Source of the DNA: Myxococcales bacterium
GTDB lineage: Bacteria > Myxococcota_A > Polyangia > GCA-2747355
Assembly: GCA_020431405.1 (NCBI GenBank)
Contig: JAGQIK010000413.1
Coordinates: 1-48,818, forward strand
Direction: 5' to 3'
DNA length: 48,818 nt
Below, in pieces: positions 18,841-26,705 of the stretch. The notes beneath the pieces are model-generated. The model worked only from the letters and a program-made list of their open reading frames with translations, was not told where the DNA came from and did not search any database. Position numbers and translations under genes: made by a program. Within the stretch, counting starts at the first letter, position 1. Each line of letters opens with the position of its first letter.

Positions 18841-19638
18841 TCAGTGGATCTGGAACGTCTGAATGGGGATCGCCGTGGGGCAGGACTCGGTCATCGCAGG
18901 GCCGCCGACGTGCTCGTTGGTGGCCGTGTAGGTCTCGCCGCTCGTGAACGAGGCGGTGCGGTCGGCGCGCTGGTACGTGTTGCGGATGAAAGGCGTAGTG
19001 CACACGCTCGTCGAGCAGAGCTCCACCGAGAGGTAGTATGTGCCGACAGCGCCGCCCACCACGCCCGCACGAAAGTCGAGTGTCTTGACGCTGGAAGGTG
19101 CCGCGTCATCGGCTGTGCCTCCAAGATACGCGTTCGAGCCCACCTCGTAGATCCCGACGATGACCCGCCGAGTGTCCTCGTCGACCGGGACGCTTACGGT
19201 CATCGGGTCGCCTGCGGCGTAGTCGGAGCCGAGACCCGCGATCGGGCCCGTCATCTCGGGGACGCCGACCGTGTTGCAGGTCGTCGTCCCGCCGCCGCAA
19301 GCGCGGATCTCGTTCGCGCAGTTGACTGAGAGGCAGTTCTCGTCGACGCACGCATTGGCCTCCCCGCACTTGACGAGGTCGGTGACCAGCGCGACGGCCG
19401 TCGGCGTGCCGCGGGCCAAGCACGCCTTGACGCACGGGTCGTCTCCATCGGCGCACAGGCCCACGCAGTCGAAGACCCCTTGGCAGTCGATCCCTTGTGA
19501 GCCCGCGTCAATTTGTGAGCCCGCGTCACCATCGGACATGCCCGAGTCGGGGCGGGCGTCGGATCCTCCGCCGCACGCTGCGAGCATCAGGCCCAGACAG
19601 GACACGAGCGCGACAACCATCGATGGCAGACTTTTCAA
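18841..19638 (-). CDS. Cysteine-rich lipoprotein of unknown function
   Basis: A 265-residue lipoprotein. I chose the TTG at 19638 because GGAG sits 7 nt upstream and it supplies the Lys at the start of the signal peptide (LKSLPSMVVALVSCLGLMLAAC); the ATG at 19620 is an alternative. An Asp/Gly/Ser-rich tether follows the lipobox. A segment with paired cysteines comes next (about residues 50-110, CQGVFDCVGLCADGDDPC and CGEANACVDENC), and then a beta-rich domain. The style is typical of myxobacterial surface lipoproteins. No catalytic motif is seen. Confidence 0.8.
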   Translation of the reverse strand: MKSLPSMVVALVSCLGLMLAACGGGSDARPDSGMSDGDAGSQIDAGSQGIDCQGVFDCVGLCADGDDPCVKACLARGTPTAVALVTDLVKCGEANACVDENCLSVNCANEIRACGGGTTTCNTVGVPEMTGPIAGLGSDYAAGDPMTVSVPVDEDTRRVIVGIYEVGSNAYLGGTADDAAPSSVKTLDFRAGVVGGAVGTYYLSVELCSTSVCTTPFIRNTYQRADRTASFTSGETYTATNEHVGGPAMTESCPTAIPIQTFQIH

Positions 19639-19673
19639 AGTTGCACTCCATTCCAGCGTTGTAGGTAGCGGCG

Positions 19674-19689
19674 AGCACGCGGCGTGCCA
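19674..19689 (-). promoter_or_regulatory. Sigma-54 (-24/-12) promoter for the lipoprotein/USP genes
   Basis: On the minus strand TGGCACGCCGCGTGCT matches TGGCACG-N4-TTGCW with one change (T12 to G). The inferred start near 19663 leaves a 25-nt leader carrying the GGAG site for the TTG at 19638. Confidence 0.65.
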
Positions 19690-19829
19690 CGCCGAGCGGA
19701 GGTCCTGCCACCGACCGCCGTCGGCGGCGGTCGCTGGCGTGGTCGGAGACGCGACCGCCGGTGGCGGCGGCATGGGCGATGCAGCATCGCGGCGCGTGGC
19801 TCCGATACGCAGCCGAGGAGGCTGCCGAC

Positions 19830-20285
19830 ATGTTTCGCTCTACGCAGCGCGTTGAACCAGCGCGACCGACCGTCCTGCTCGGCGGGCTCGACGTCGGTGA
19901 TCGCATGCTCCTTCGTCATCTGCTGGAGCGCGCCGGCTACGCCGTGACGCCCAGCGCGACAGTCGAGGAGCTCGTCGAGCAGCTCGAGCGCGTCGGACAG
20001 GCCGCGCCGGCGGTGGCCGTGTTCGGCGCGTGCCCCGGCGAGGGCGAGCTACCAGACGCCGCCGACGCCGACGCGGAGCTCGCCAACAGCGCGCGCCGCC
20101 TGCGCGCCGTCACGCAGCTTCCGCTGGTGGCGCTCGCTTACGCGCCTTCGGCCTTCCTGCAAGCGGTGCTGCAGCGCGCGCGCGTGGCACTGCTCGTGCG
20201 CCCGCTGCGCTTCGAGCAGCTGCAGGGCTGTCTGGACAGCATCGTGCACGACCCGGCGCCCGGCGCCTGGCAACAGAGGCACTGA
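19830..20285 (+). CDS. Degenerate response-regulator receiver-like protein
   Basis: A 151-residue protein with a GAGGAGG ribosome site 8 bp before the ATG. The fold pattern is receiver-like: strand PTVLLGGLDVGDRM, helix LLRHLLERAGYAVTPSATVEELVEQL, strand AVAVFGACPG, strand LPLVALAY, final strand plus helix ALLVRPLRFEQL (matching the KPf loop position, but with Arg for Lys). The Asp expected after the third strand is replaced in VFGACPG, and the acidic pair is absent, so phosphorylation by a kinase is unlikely. It may be a pseudo-receiver. It is followed after 3 bp by the broken methyltransferase-like gene. Confidence 0.6.
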   Translation: MFRSTQRVEPARPTVLLGGLDVGDRMLLRHLLERAGYAVTPSATVEELVEQLERVGQAAPAVAVFGACPGEGELPDAADADAELANSARRLRAVTQLPLVALAYAPSAFLQAVLQRARVALLVRPLRFEQLQGCLDSIVHDPAPGAWQQRH

Positions 20286-20288
20286 TCC

Positions 20289-20638
20289 ATGAACGACCAG
20301 ACACCCTCGCGCGTCATCGTCTTTCCGCCAGTCATCCCGATCAGCGGGTTTCTGCTCGGCGCCGGCGAGCCCATGGGTGCCCGCGTCCGCGGATCCTGGC
20401 CTGCGCATTCTCGGCGGACTGCTGTCCGTCTGTGGCGTAGCGGGGTTCGTCTGGATGGTGCGCACGATGAAGCGCTTCAAGACGCCCATCAACAACTCGA
20501 AGGTGCCCACCACGCTCGTCGAGGCGGGGCCGTATCGCTTGACCCGAAACCCGATGTACCTGTTCGGCGCCGTTGCCTACAGCGGGCTCGCGCTGCTGCT
20601 CGTGCTGCCATGGTCTCTGGCGCTGCTCCGGCTCTTTC
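20289..20638 (+). pseudogene. Isoprenylcysteine carboxyl methyltransferase-like gene, frameshifted and truncated
   Basis: The first part (from the ATG at 20289, frame of 20289) reads SRVIVFPPVIPISGFLLGA, the usual first membrane helix of these proteins. From about 20377 the homology continues in the +1 frame: GLRILGGLLSVCGVAGFVWMVRTM, then TTLVEAGPYRLTRNPMYLFG, the family's signature (GPYrxtRNPmYlg). So an indel lies near 20370-20385. The C-terminal third, with the usual E-x8-9-Y-x3-R motif, is missing: homology stops about 20635. These are integral-membrane SAM-dependent methyltransferases. The 3' end runs into a short remnant of an unrelated lipoprotein gene (20636-20668). Confidence 0.7.
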
Positions 20639-20668
20639 TCCATAATGCCCGGTGTCGACACGTACTAG
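20636..20668 (+). pseudogene. 3' remnant of a DUF6600-like lipoprotein gene
   Basis: These codons read F-S-I-M-P-G-V-D-T-Y-stop and match the last codons of the lipoprotein gene ending at 13202 (F-P-V-M-P-G-V-D-A-Y-stop). Eight of ten residues are identical, and most differences fall at third codon positions. This suggests that a paralogue of that gene once ended here and that a deletion fused its tail to the methyltransferase-like gene. The match is short, so chance is not fully excluded. Confidence 0.45.
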
Positions 20669-20681
20669 TCTCGACGTGCCG

Positions 20682-22487
20682 ATGTCACCGGCAACGACCA
20701 CACCGCGCCGTCTGACGATTCGCGCCGTCGCGACGGGTGCGCTGCTCGGCGCGCCGCTGGCGGTCTGCAACATCTACGCGGGCCTCAAGATCGGTTGGGG
20801 CTTCAACATGTCAGTCGTCGCCGCGCTCGCGGGCTACGCGGTATGGCGTGCCCTCGGTGCCTTCGGCAAGGCGGGCGGCTTTTCGATCTACGAGAGCAAT
20901 ATCAGTCAGACCGCTGCATCTGCGGCCGCCTCGATCTCGTCGGCCGGCCTGGTGACGGCGGTACCCGCATTGACGATCATCACGGGCAAGACGCTGTCGC
21001 CGGTCGCGCTGGGCGTGTGGTTGCTGTCCGTATCGCTCGTTGGCGTCGTGGTCGCGGTCGCGCTGCGCCGGCAGTTCCTCGAAGAGCAGAATCTTCCCTT
21101 TCCGCACGGCGTCGCTGCCGCCGAGCTACTCAAGCAACTGCATCGCGCGCCATCCGAGCCGGACGAGGGCGACCACGCTGCGAGCCCAGCGCTGAGGACA
21201 GCCACGCTGCTGGTCGCGAGCGTTGTCGCCGCCGCCGCCAAGGCGCTCACGGAGATCATGAAGATTCACCCGCCGGCGTTTGGTGGCGCGTTCCAGGTCG
21301 TGGTGGCTGGCGCGCGCACGACGCGGCGGCTGGCGCTCGCGTCGCTGGGCTTCGCCATCGAGCCGGGCCTGCTGATGGTCGGCGCCGGCGCGGTGTCCGG
21401 CGCGCGTGTCGGGTTGTCGATGCTCGTGGGCTCGCTTGTCACGTGGCTTGTCATCGCACCGCGGGTGCTCGGCGCGAGCCTCATCCCGTGGCCGTCCGAG
21501 GACGCGACGGTCTACAAGTCGCTCGTGTCGGAGTGGCTGATCTGGCCCGGGGCGGCGTTGATGGTGTCGGCCTCGCTGGCCGGCTTTGTCTTCGCCACGG
21601 TGGCGATGTTTCGGCGACGAAGGAGCCGCGAAGAGGCAACGTCCACCCCGGAAGACGTCCGCTCGCGCGCACGCCGTAGAAGGCTCTGGATCGGTTGTGC
21701 GGCGCTGGTGTCTGCCTTGTCGGTGACGTTACAGATCGTGCTCTTCGGCATCCACTGGTGGGTCGCGGTCGGGGCGGTGCTGATGAGCTTCGCGCTCGCC
21801 GTCGTCGCTGCGCGCGTCTCGGGCGAGACGGGCATCACGCCCAAGGGGCCGATGGGCAAGCTGACTCAGCTTCTGTTCGGCGTGGTCGCGCCGGCGGCGC
21901 CTGCAGCCAACCTGATGACCGCCAACGTGACCGCGGGCGCCGCGGCGCAGTGCGCCGACCTGCTTCACGATCTCAAGACCGGAACGCTGATCGGGGCTAT
22001 CCCGGCGCGACAGATCGTCGGGCAGCTGTTCGGCGTGCTCGTGGGCGCCATCGTGGGCGGTTTCGTCTATCCGTTGCTGCTGCCCGATCCGGCGAGCACC
22101 GTCGGCACGGCGAGCTGGCCAGCGCCCGCCGTGTTGATGTGGAAGGCCATCGCCGAGCTGCTCGGGGGCCACGAGAGCTTCGCTCCGAAGGTGGCCCAAG
22201 CCGTGATCGCCGCCAGCGCGCTCGGTGTGGCGCTGGCAGCCGCCGAGCACTTCATGCCGAAGTGGGGCAAGCGCCTGCTGCCCGGACCGACGAGCCTTGG
22301 CCTCTCGATGGTGTTGCCGCCGTACGTGTCGTTGGGCATCGCCGCCGGCGGCATCGGAGGCTTGCTGTGGACCAAGCTGCGCCCCAACCGCAAGTCGCTG
22401 GTGATGGTCGCCGGCTCGGGGTTTATCGCCGGCGACAGTCTGACAGGTGCTCTGCTCGCAGCTATCGCGACGGTCCGCGGCGTCTGA
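20682..22487 (+). CDS. OPT-family oligopeptide transporter
   Basis: A 601-residue integral membrane protein with about 14-16 hydrophobic helices. Family motifs: LAVCNIYAGLKIGWGFNMS near the N-terminus, NISQTAASAAASISSAGLV, NLPFPHGVAAAELLK, GETGITPKGPMGKLTQL and ANVTAGAAAQCADLLHDLK. OPT proteins are proton-coupled importers of small peptides or metal chelates. The ATG at 20682 is preferred; a GTG at 20652 lies inside the upstream gene remnant, and neither start has a clear ribosome site. It converges on the barrel-protein gene with 22 bp between stops. Confidence 0.92.
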   Translation: MSPATTTPRRLTIRAVATGALLGAPLAVCNIYAGLKIGWGFNMSVVAALAGYAVWRALGAFGKAGGFSIYESNISQTAASAAASISSAGLVTAVPALTIITGKTLSPVALGVWLLSVSLVGVVVAVALRRQFLEEQNLPFPHGVAAAELLKQLHRAPSEPDEGDHAASPALRTATLLVASVVAAAAKALTEIMKIHPPAFGGAFQVVVAGARTTRRLALASLGFAIEPGLLMVGAGAVSGARVGLSMLVGSLVTWLVIAPRVLGASLIPWPSEDATVYKSLVSEWLIWPGAALMVSASLAGFVFATVAMFRRRRSREEATSTPEDVRSRARRRRLWIGCAALVSALSVTLQIVLFGIHWWVAVGAVLMSFALAVVAARVSGETGITPKGPMGKLTQLLFGVVAPAAPAANLMTANVTAGAAAQCADLLHDLKTGTLIGAIPARQIVGQLFGVLVGAIVGGFVYPLLLPDPASTVGTASWPAPAVLMWKAIAELLGGHESFAPKVAQAVIAASALGVALAAAEHFMPKWGKRLLPGPTSLGLSMVLPPYVSLGIAAGGIGGLLWTKLRPNRKSLVMVAGSGFIAGDSLTGALLAAIATVRGV

Positions 22488-22509
22488 TCATCCCGGCGAC
22501 GCGCAACGG

Positions 22510-23469
22510 CTACCAGTGGTAGTACATGCGAAAGACCGCCGTGTACTGCTTCTGCTCCGACTGCAGCTGCGTCGCTAGCAGCACGCCGAGATCGAGGTTG
22601 CGACGACCGCTGTAGACCACGCCCGACTCGAGCAGGTGCGCCGTGCTATCCGAGCCGCTCTCGGCGCCGAGCGCGGCGGTGAGCTGGTACACGAGCGGCA
22701 GCGCTATCGGCACGTAGCGCCGCAGATCGAGGGTGGCGCCGACGCCCCACACGATCTCCTTGCTGGTCGTGGCGTCGCTGCCGGCGACGCTGGTCTTGCC
22801 AAAGCGAAACGTGAAGCTCGACTGCAGCCCGACGAGCGAGATCGGCGCGAAGGCCACCATCAGCTCGGGGAAGATGGTCCACTCGTTGACATCGCGCAGG
22901 ATCGTCGAGGCGTTGAGGGTGCCGCTGTTGAGCAGCTCGGTGACCACACCGAGCGGCGAGATGCTCTTGCCGATGGCATAGCTGCCGCCGAAGGCCGCGC
23001 CGATCTGCAGCATGCGGCCGCGCCAGATGCGGCCGATGAGCCGACCGCCGAACTCGGCGCGAAACAGCGCGCCGAGGTTGAGCGCGCTGTCTATGTTGCT
23101 GCCGGAGGCCACGGCGCCGCTGGCGCTGATCTGCAGGCCGATCCAGTCGTAGAAGCCGAGGCCGAAGTCGAGGCGCGGCGCGAGCACCGCGGCGTTGACC
23201 GTCAGCGACTGCGCGTTGCCCTGTTGATCGATCCCCTGCGGCACGTTGAAGCGAAACGCGCCAACGCCGAACGACATACCGGCGTAAGTCGACGCGAATG
23301 GCCACGACACGAGCTCGGAACGAACGAACGCGTGGTCGTTGAGCGAGCGAGACTGCGCCTCCTCGGGCTGCCGAGGCGCAGGCTCGGGTGGTTTTTCTGC
23401 GTGGGCCAACGGACCCAGGGTCGCGCACGCAAGCGCGACGGCGAGCGATGGGACAAGAACGTGTTTCAT
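22510..23469 (-). CDS. Outer-membrane beta-barrel-like protein
   Basis: A 319-residue protein with a signal peptide (MKHVLVPSLAVALACATLGPLAHA), a short Pro/Glu-rich spacer and then amphipathic strands with aromatic girdles, ending in YTAVFRMYYHW with the C-terminal aromatic typical of barrel proteins. The ATG at 23469 fits the signal peptide; the frame is open further upstream only as a Thr-rich shadow of the neighbouring acidic repeat. No substrate can be assigned. It follows two genes on the same strand, so it may belong to a 24914-to-22510 transcript. Confidence 0.8.
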   Translation of the reverse strand: MKHVLVPSLAVALACATLGPLAHAEKPPEPAPRQPEEAQSRSLNDHAFVRSELVSWPFASTYAGMSFGVGAFRFNVPQGIDQQGNAQSLTVNAAVLAPRLDFGLGFYDWIGLQISASGAVASGSNIDSALNLGALFRAEFGGRLIGRIWRGRMLQIGAAFGGSYAIGKSISPLGVVTELLNSGTLNASTILRDVNEWTIFPELMVAFAPISLVGLQSSFTFRFGKTSVAGSDATTSKEIVWGVGATLDLRRYVPIALPLVYQLTAALGAESGSDSTAHLLESGVVYSGRRNLDLGVLLATQLQSEQKQYTAVFRMYYHW

Positions 23470-23518
23470 GACACGACCTATGCCGACGAAGCGGCCTGGG
23501 TATGACGCGCTTTGAACA

Positions 23519-24571
23519 CTAGAAGTCGTCGCCGAAGCCTCCTCCGCGGTCGTCGTCGAAGTCGCCGCCGTCGAAGTCGCCATCGTCGTAGTCGCCGTCT
23601 TCGTAGTCGCCCGCGTCTTCGTAGTCGCCGTCGTCTTCGTAGTCGCCGTCGTCTTCGTAGTCGCCGTCGTCATACGATCCGTCGAAGTCGTCGACGTAGA
23701 CGTCGTCGAAGTCGTCGAAGTCGACGACGTCGGTCCAACCCAGATCGACGCCCCACGGATCGATGATCGTGTAGTGCGGCATCACCGCCCAGGTCAGCAT
23801 CGAGGTCCAGAACAGCGCGGCGTAGAGGTCGTCGATGGGCGACGGGTAGTAGACGATGTAGGGATCGTAGTACTCGACGACGGGGGCGCCGCCGTCGCGC
23901 CGCCGGCGGCGCTTGCGGTCGCGTTCGCGGGTGGGCTGCGCGACCTTGGCGCCGGCGTCGGCGACGACCACGCGCGCCTCGGCGAGCGTTCCGCGCAGCG
24001 CGTCGGCCAGGCGCTGCACGAACGACTCGAACTGCATGCGGTGCGCCTCGAAGGCCGCGGGGGTCTTCATCAACGGCTCGACGCGCACGCGATAAGCGTC
24101 GGCGCTCTCGCCCGGTCGCGGAGTGAACTCCTGGATGCGTGCGCCGATGGTCACACGCGCCGCGGGCTCGTCGACCTTGTGCTCTCCGCGGGCGTCGATC
24201 TCGATGACATGGTGCAGCCCCGACTCCTCGTGCTCGACGACGAGCTTGAGCGTCTCGAAGCCCTCGCCGAAGACGGCCGAGCTGTCGTGGAAGGCGAGCA
24301 TCAGATCGACGAGGTCGTCGGGTCGGCCCTCGCGATCTTCGAACAACACCTGGTCGTCGATGGCCAGCGAGATGGCGTTGGATGCGCCGACCCGCTCGAG
24401 CGCCTGTCGTGCGCCTTCGACCAGTGTGGCGGCGTGCAGCGACGTCTTGAAGCGGTCGGTGCGCAGGTCGACCTTGCCGCCGAACGCGCGTTTGAACTTG
24501 TCCCAGGCCTTGGGCGCGCGCAGCACTTGCTCGCCCTTGGCGCGGATTTCGATCACGCCGTGAAGCTTCAT
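23519..24571 (-). CDS. Protein with a highly acidic repetitive C-terminus, unknown function
   Basis: A 350-residue protein with a good ribosome site (AGAGGAA) before the ATG. The first 220 residues look like a soluble alpha/beta protein (ASNAISLAIDDQVLFEDREG, LHHVIEIDARGEHKVDEPAARVTIG). A basic patch (RERDRKRRRRRDGG) is followed by a Tyr/Pro-rich hydrophobic stretch (EYYDPYIVYYPSPIDDLYAAL) and then an Asp/Gly/Tyr/Glu repeat of the unit DGDYED up to the C-terminus. No signal peptide. The acidic tail could bind Ca2+ or a basic partner; this is a guess. It lies 28 bp after the preceding lipoprotein gene. Confidence 0.75.
   Translation of the reverse strand: MKLHGVIEIRAKGEQVLRAPKAWDKFKRAFGGKVDLRTDRFKTSLHAATLVEGARQALERVGASNAISLAIDDQVLFEDREGRPDDLVDLMLAFHDSSAVFGEGFETLKLVVEHEESGLHHVIEIDARGEHKVDEPAARVTIGARIQEFTPRPGESADAYRVRVEPLMKTPAAFEAHRMQFESFVQRLADALRGTLAEARVVVADAGAKVAQPTRERDRKRRRRRDGGAPVVEYYDPYIVYYPSPIDDLYAALFWTSMLTWAVMPHYTIIDPWGVDLGWTDVVDFDDFDDVYVDDFDGSYDDGDYEDDGDYEDDGDYEDAGDYEDGDYDDGDFDGGDFDDDRGGGFGDDF
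23581..23670. repeat. 18-bp tandem repeat encoding DGDYED units
   Basis: About five near-identical copies of GTCGTCTTCGTAGTCGCC run head to tail. They encode the acidic tail of the protein at 23519-24571 on the minus strand. Such in-frame arrays change copy number easily. Confidence 0.8.
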
Positions 24572-24599
24572 GGTGGTTCCTCTTACTGGATAGCGGGAT

Positions 24600-24914
24600 C
24601 TAGAAGCAGTCGACTCCGAGCAGTGACGTCATGAAGGCCTGACAGCTGGCGACGCCCTGGTCGACGGCCGCGCAGTCACCGCAGCCGTTTGCCAGACAGC
24701 GCGTGCAGACATCGATGGCGATCTGCTCGTTGTCGGCGAGCTTGTCGTAGGTGCCGGTGCAGCTCCAACCTGTATTGCACGCCGTGCACCGGGTCAGAAA
24801 GATATCGTAGTTGGCGCAGGCTGCCTCGGCCGACGGCGAGCTGGGGCTGCCGCCGCCACAGCCGACCGTCGCGAGCGCGACCGCGAGCAGGACGAGCTTC
24901 GAGATTCGGTTCAT
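24600..24914 (-). CDS. Small cysteine-rich lipoprotein
   Basis: A 104-residue protein with lipoprotein signal KLVLLAVALATVGC and a Gly/Ser/Pro tether. The mature part has about ten cysteines, including C-x2-C pairs (CTACNTGWSC, CTRC, CGDC), likely disulfide-bonded outside the cytoplasm. A near-perfect sigma-54 element lies just upstream (24927-24942), with its inferred start only about 2 nt from the ATG. It is probably the first gene of a three-gene transcript with the acidic-tail protein and the barrel protein. Confidence 0.75.
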   Translation of the reverse strand: MNRISKLVLLAVALATVGCGGGSPSSPSAEAACANYDIFLTRCTACNTGWSCTGTYDKLADNEQIAIDVCTRCLANGCGDCAAVDQGVASCQAFMTSLLGVDCF

Positions 24915-24926
24915 GCTCCAGGACCG

Positions 24927-24942
24927 AGCAAAACTCAGGCCA
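24927..24942 (-). promoter_or_regulatory. Sigma-54 (-24/-12) promoter for the 24914-to-22510 genes
   Basis: On the minus strand TGGCCTGAGTTTTGCT carries every conserved base of TGGC-N8-TTGCT. The inferred start is near 24916, just before the ATG at 24914. It is back to back with the element at 24984-24999. Confidence 0.75.
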
Positions 24943-24983
24943 GTCGATCAGAGCTTCCGACTCCGGAATGCTGTAGCGCTGGA

Positions 24984-24999
24984 AGGCCTTGGACTTGCT
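24984..24999 (+). promoter_or_regulatory. Sigma-54 (-24/-12) promoter for the OmpA-family lipoprotein gene
   Basis: AGGCCTTGGACTTGCT keeps GG, the ten-base spacing and TTGCT; only the first T differs. The inferred start near 25010 leaves a 15-nt leader containing AAGAGGAGA before the ATG at 25025. Confidence 0.65.
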
Positions 25000-25024
25000 A
25001 AGGTGACCAACAAGAGGAGACGAC

Positions 25025-25753
25025 ATGCGTTCATCGCTCGCTCTCGCCACGGCTGCCGTGCTGCTCAGCGTGGGCTGCGCCACCTCCCGCCCGAAGCCCC
25101 AGCGCGGAGCACAGATGGGTGGCGACGATCGCGGAGAGGCAAAGCGCTGCAAGCGCGAGCTCGCGCACGCGCACGAGCAGACCAAACGTTGCCATCAGAT
25201 CTCCGAGGAGCGCCGAGCGCGCCTCGCTCGTGCGAGGTCCAGCGCGGCGCATTGTCGTGGCGCGCTGCGCGTCGAGACTAGGTTTCGCAAAGACCTCTCG
25301 CGCGAGCTGCGCGGCGTGCTCGGTACCTCGGGCCTCGCCGTCCGTGATCGCGACGGTCGCCTGGTCCTGAGGCTCCCTGCGGCTGTGTTGTTCCGCACGG
25401 CCCAGTCGACGCTGAGCAAAGGCGGCGCGCTGACGATCGAGAAGATGGCGCCGATCCTCGCGCGCCTTCGCAGTCGACGTTTTCTGGTGGCCGGACACAC
25501 CGACACCACACCCGTGCGGCGGGGCGCCAAGTTTCGCAACAACTGGGAGCTGTCGGCGCTGCGCGCGATCGCGGTGGTCCAAGCGCTGGTGCGGCACGGC
25601 GTCGCGGCGACGCAGCTCGCGGCCGCGGGCTATGGCCAGCACAGCCCGATCGCAGCCAACGACTCGGCTGCTGGGCGACAGAACAATCGGCGCATCGAGA
25701 TCATCTTGATGCCGCGCACCACCGCGCCGAGCGAGCGCGGCGTGATGCGCTGA
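25025..25753 (+). CDS. OmpA-family lipoprotein
   Basis: A 242-residue protein with lipobox LSVGC (Cys18) and a charged helical spacer (about residues 40-100, rich in Lys/Arg/Glu/His). The C-terminal OmpA domain contains AVLFRTAQSTLSKGG, VAGHTDTTPVRRG, NNWELSALRAIAVVQAL, AAAGYGQHSPIAAND and NRRIEIIL, all matching the peptidoglycan-binding core. It should tether the outer membrane to the cell wall. Strong ribosome site (AAGAGGAGA). Confidence 0.93.
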   Translation: MRSSLALATAAVLLSVGCATSRPKPQRGAQMGGDDRGEAKRCKRELAHAHEQTKRCHQISEERRARLARARSSAAHCRGALRVETRFRKDLSRELRGVLGTSGLAVRDRDGRLVLRLPAAVLFRTAQSTLSKGGALTIEKMAPILARLRSRRFLVAGHTDTTPVRRGAKFRNNWELSALRAIAVVQALVRHGVAATQLAAAGYGQHSPIAANDSAAGRQNNRRIEIILMPRTTAPSERGVMR

Positions 25754-25835
25754 CTGCGGCCGATGGTATGCTGACGTGCGCTGGCGAGCGACGCGCGCGA
25801 CAAACGGACACGTCAACGAGACCCGCGAGGAGACG

Positions 25836-26705
25836 ATGGCAAGCGTCATCATCGCCACAGACCTCGGCGATCTGGCTCCGATCGGCTACCGCTATGGCGA
25901 GCTGTTCGCCGCCGCGCTGGAGCTGTCCGTAGCGCTGGTGCATGTCGACGAGTCGGCCGAGCTCAAGCTGCCCGGTGGCGAAGAGCTCCTCGCGCAGTAC
26001 CGCGAGGACGTGCGCGCGATGCAGCTGCGCGCCATCGGCGACGCCAGCGCTGATCTCGCGGCGCGCTCGATACGGGTCGAGTACACGGAGCTCTGCGAGG
26101 GTCCGGTGTGGCGGCAAGTGCTGCGCGTGGCGCACGAGCAGGGCGGGCAGCTCGTCATCGCGAGCAAGCCCACGGACAGCCGCATCGCGGGCTCGACGGC
26201 GCTGCGCCTGGCACGCCACAGCGACGTGCCGCTGCTCATCGTCGACGCGGCGAGCGAGACCCGCGCTCCCGAAGCGATCGACGTCGGACGTCTGATCGTG
26301 CCGCTCGACCTGAGCGACCATACGGCCAAGGCCCTCGTGCCTGCGCTCGAGCTGGGGCGCGCCTTTGGCGCCGACGTGGTGGCGGCACACGTGCTGTCGC
26401 AGCAGATCCAGCCTTCGTTGGTCTCGAGCGAGGGATTCGAGGCGGCCACGCACCTCCAGGCGGCACTGGGTCAGCGCGCAGAACAGCGCCTGCAAGCCAT
26501 CGCAGGCGGCACCGACAGCGTGCTGCTCTCGGGCAGCGTCGCGCACGCACTCGACGCCTTCGCCGATCAGCCCGACGACATGTTTGTGGTCTCCTCGCAC
26601 GGCCGCGGCGCGCTGACGGCCGTGCTGCTGGGCAGCACCACCGAGACGCTGCTTCGCGCCACGCGACGACCCGTGCTGATCTATCCGCGTCGCGCGCTGC
26701 CCTGA
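25836..26705 (+). CDS. Tandem universal stress protein (USP)
   Basis: A 289-residue protein. The ATG at 25836 follows GCGAGGAGA. Half 1 begins ASVIIATDLGD. Half 2 begins GRLIVPLDLSDHTAKAL and ends with VVSSHGRGALTAVLLGSTTETLL, the ATP-binding loop G-x2-G-x9-G-S/T in slightly changed form. The stop overlaps the start of the permease gene (TGATG), so the two proteins are made together. USPs encoded beside transporters can bind them and tune uptake with ATP level; that is known for other systems and only inferred here. Confidence 0.92.
   Translation: MASVIIATDLGDLAPIGYRYGELFAAALELSVALVHVDESAELKLPGGEELLAQYREDVRAMQLRAIGDASADLAARSIRVEYTELCEGPVWRQVLRVAHEQGGQLVIASKPTDSRIAGSTALRLARHSDVPLLIVDAASETRAPEAIDVGRLIVPLDLSDHTAKALVPALELGRAFGADVVAAHVLSQQIQPSLVSSEGFEAATHLQAALGQRAEQRLQAIAGGTDSVLLSGSVAHALDAFADQPDDMFVVSSHGRGALTAVLLGSTTETLLRATRRPVLIYPRRALP

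Noticed and set aside
23470-23673. Thr-rich N-terminal extension (TTATTK repeats) of the barrel protein
   Set aside because: It is the same DNA as the DGDYED array read in another frame; the real signal peptide starts at 23469.
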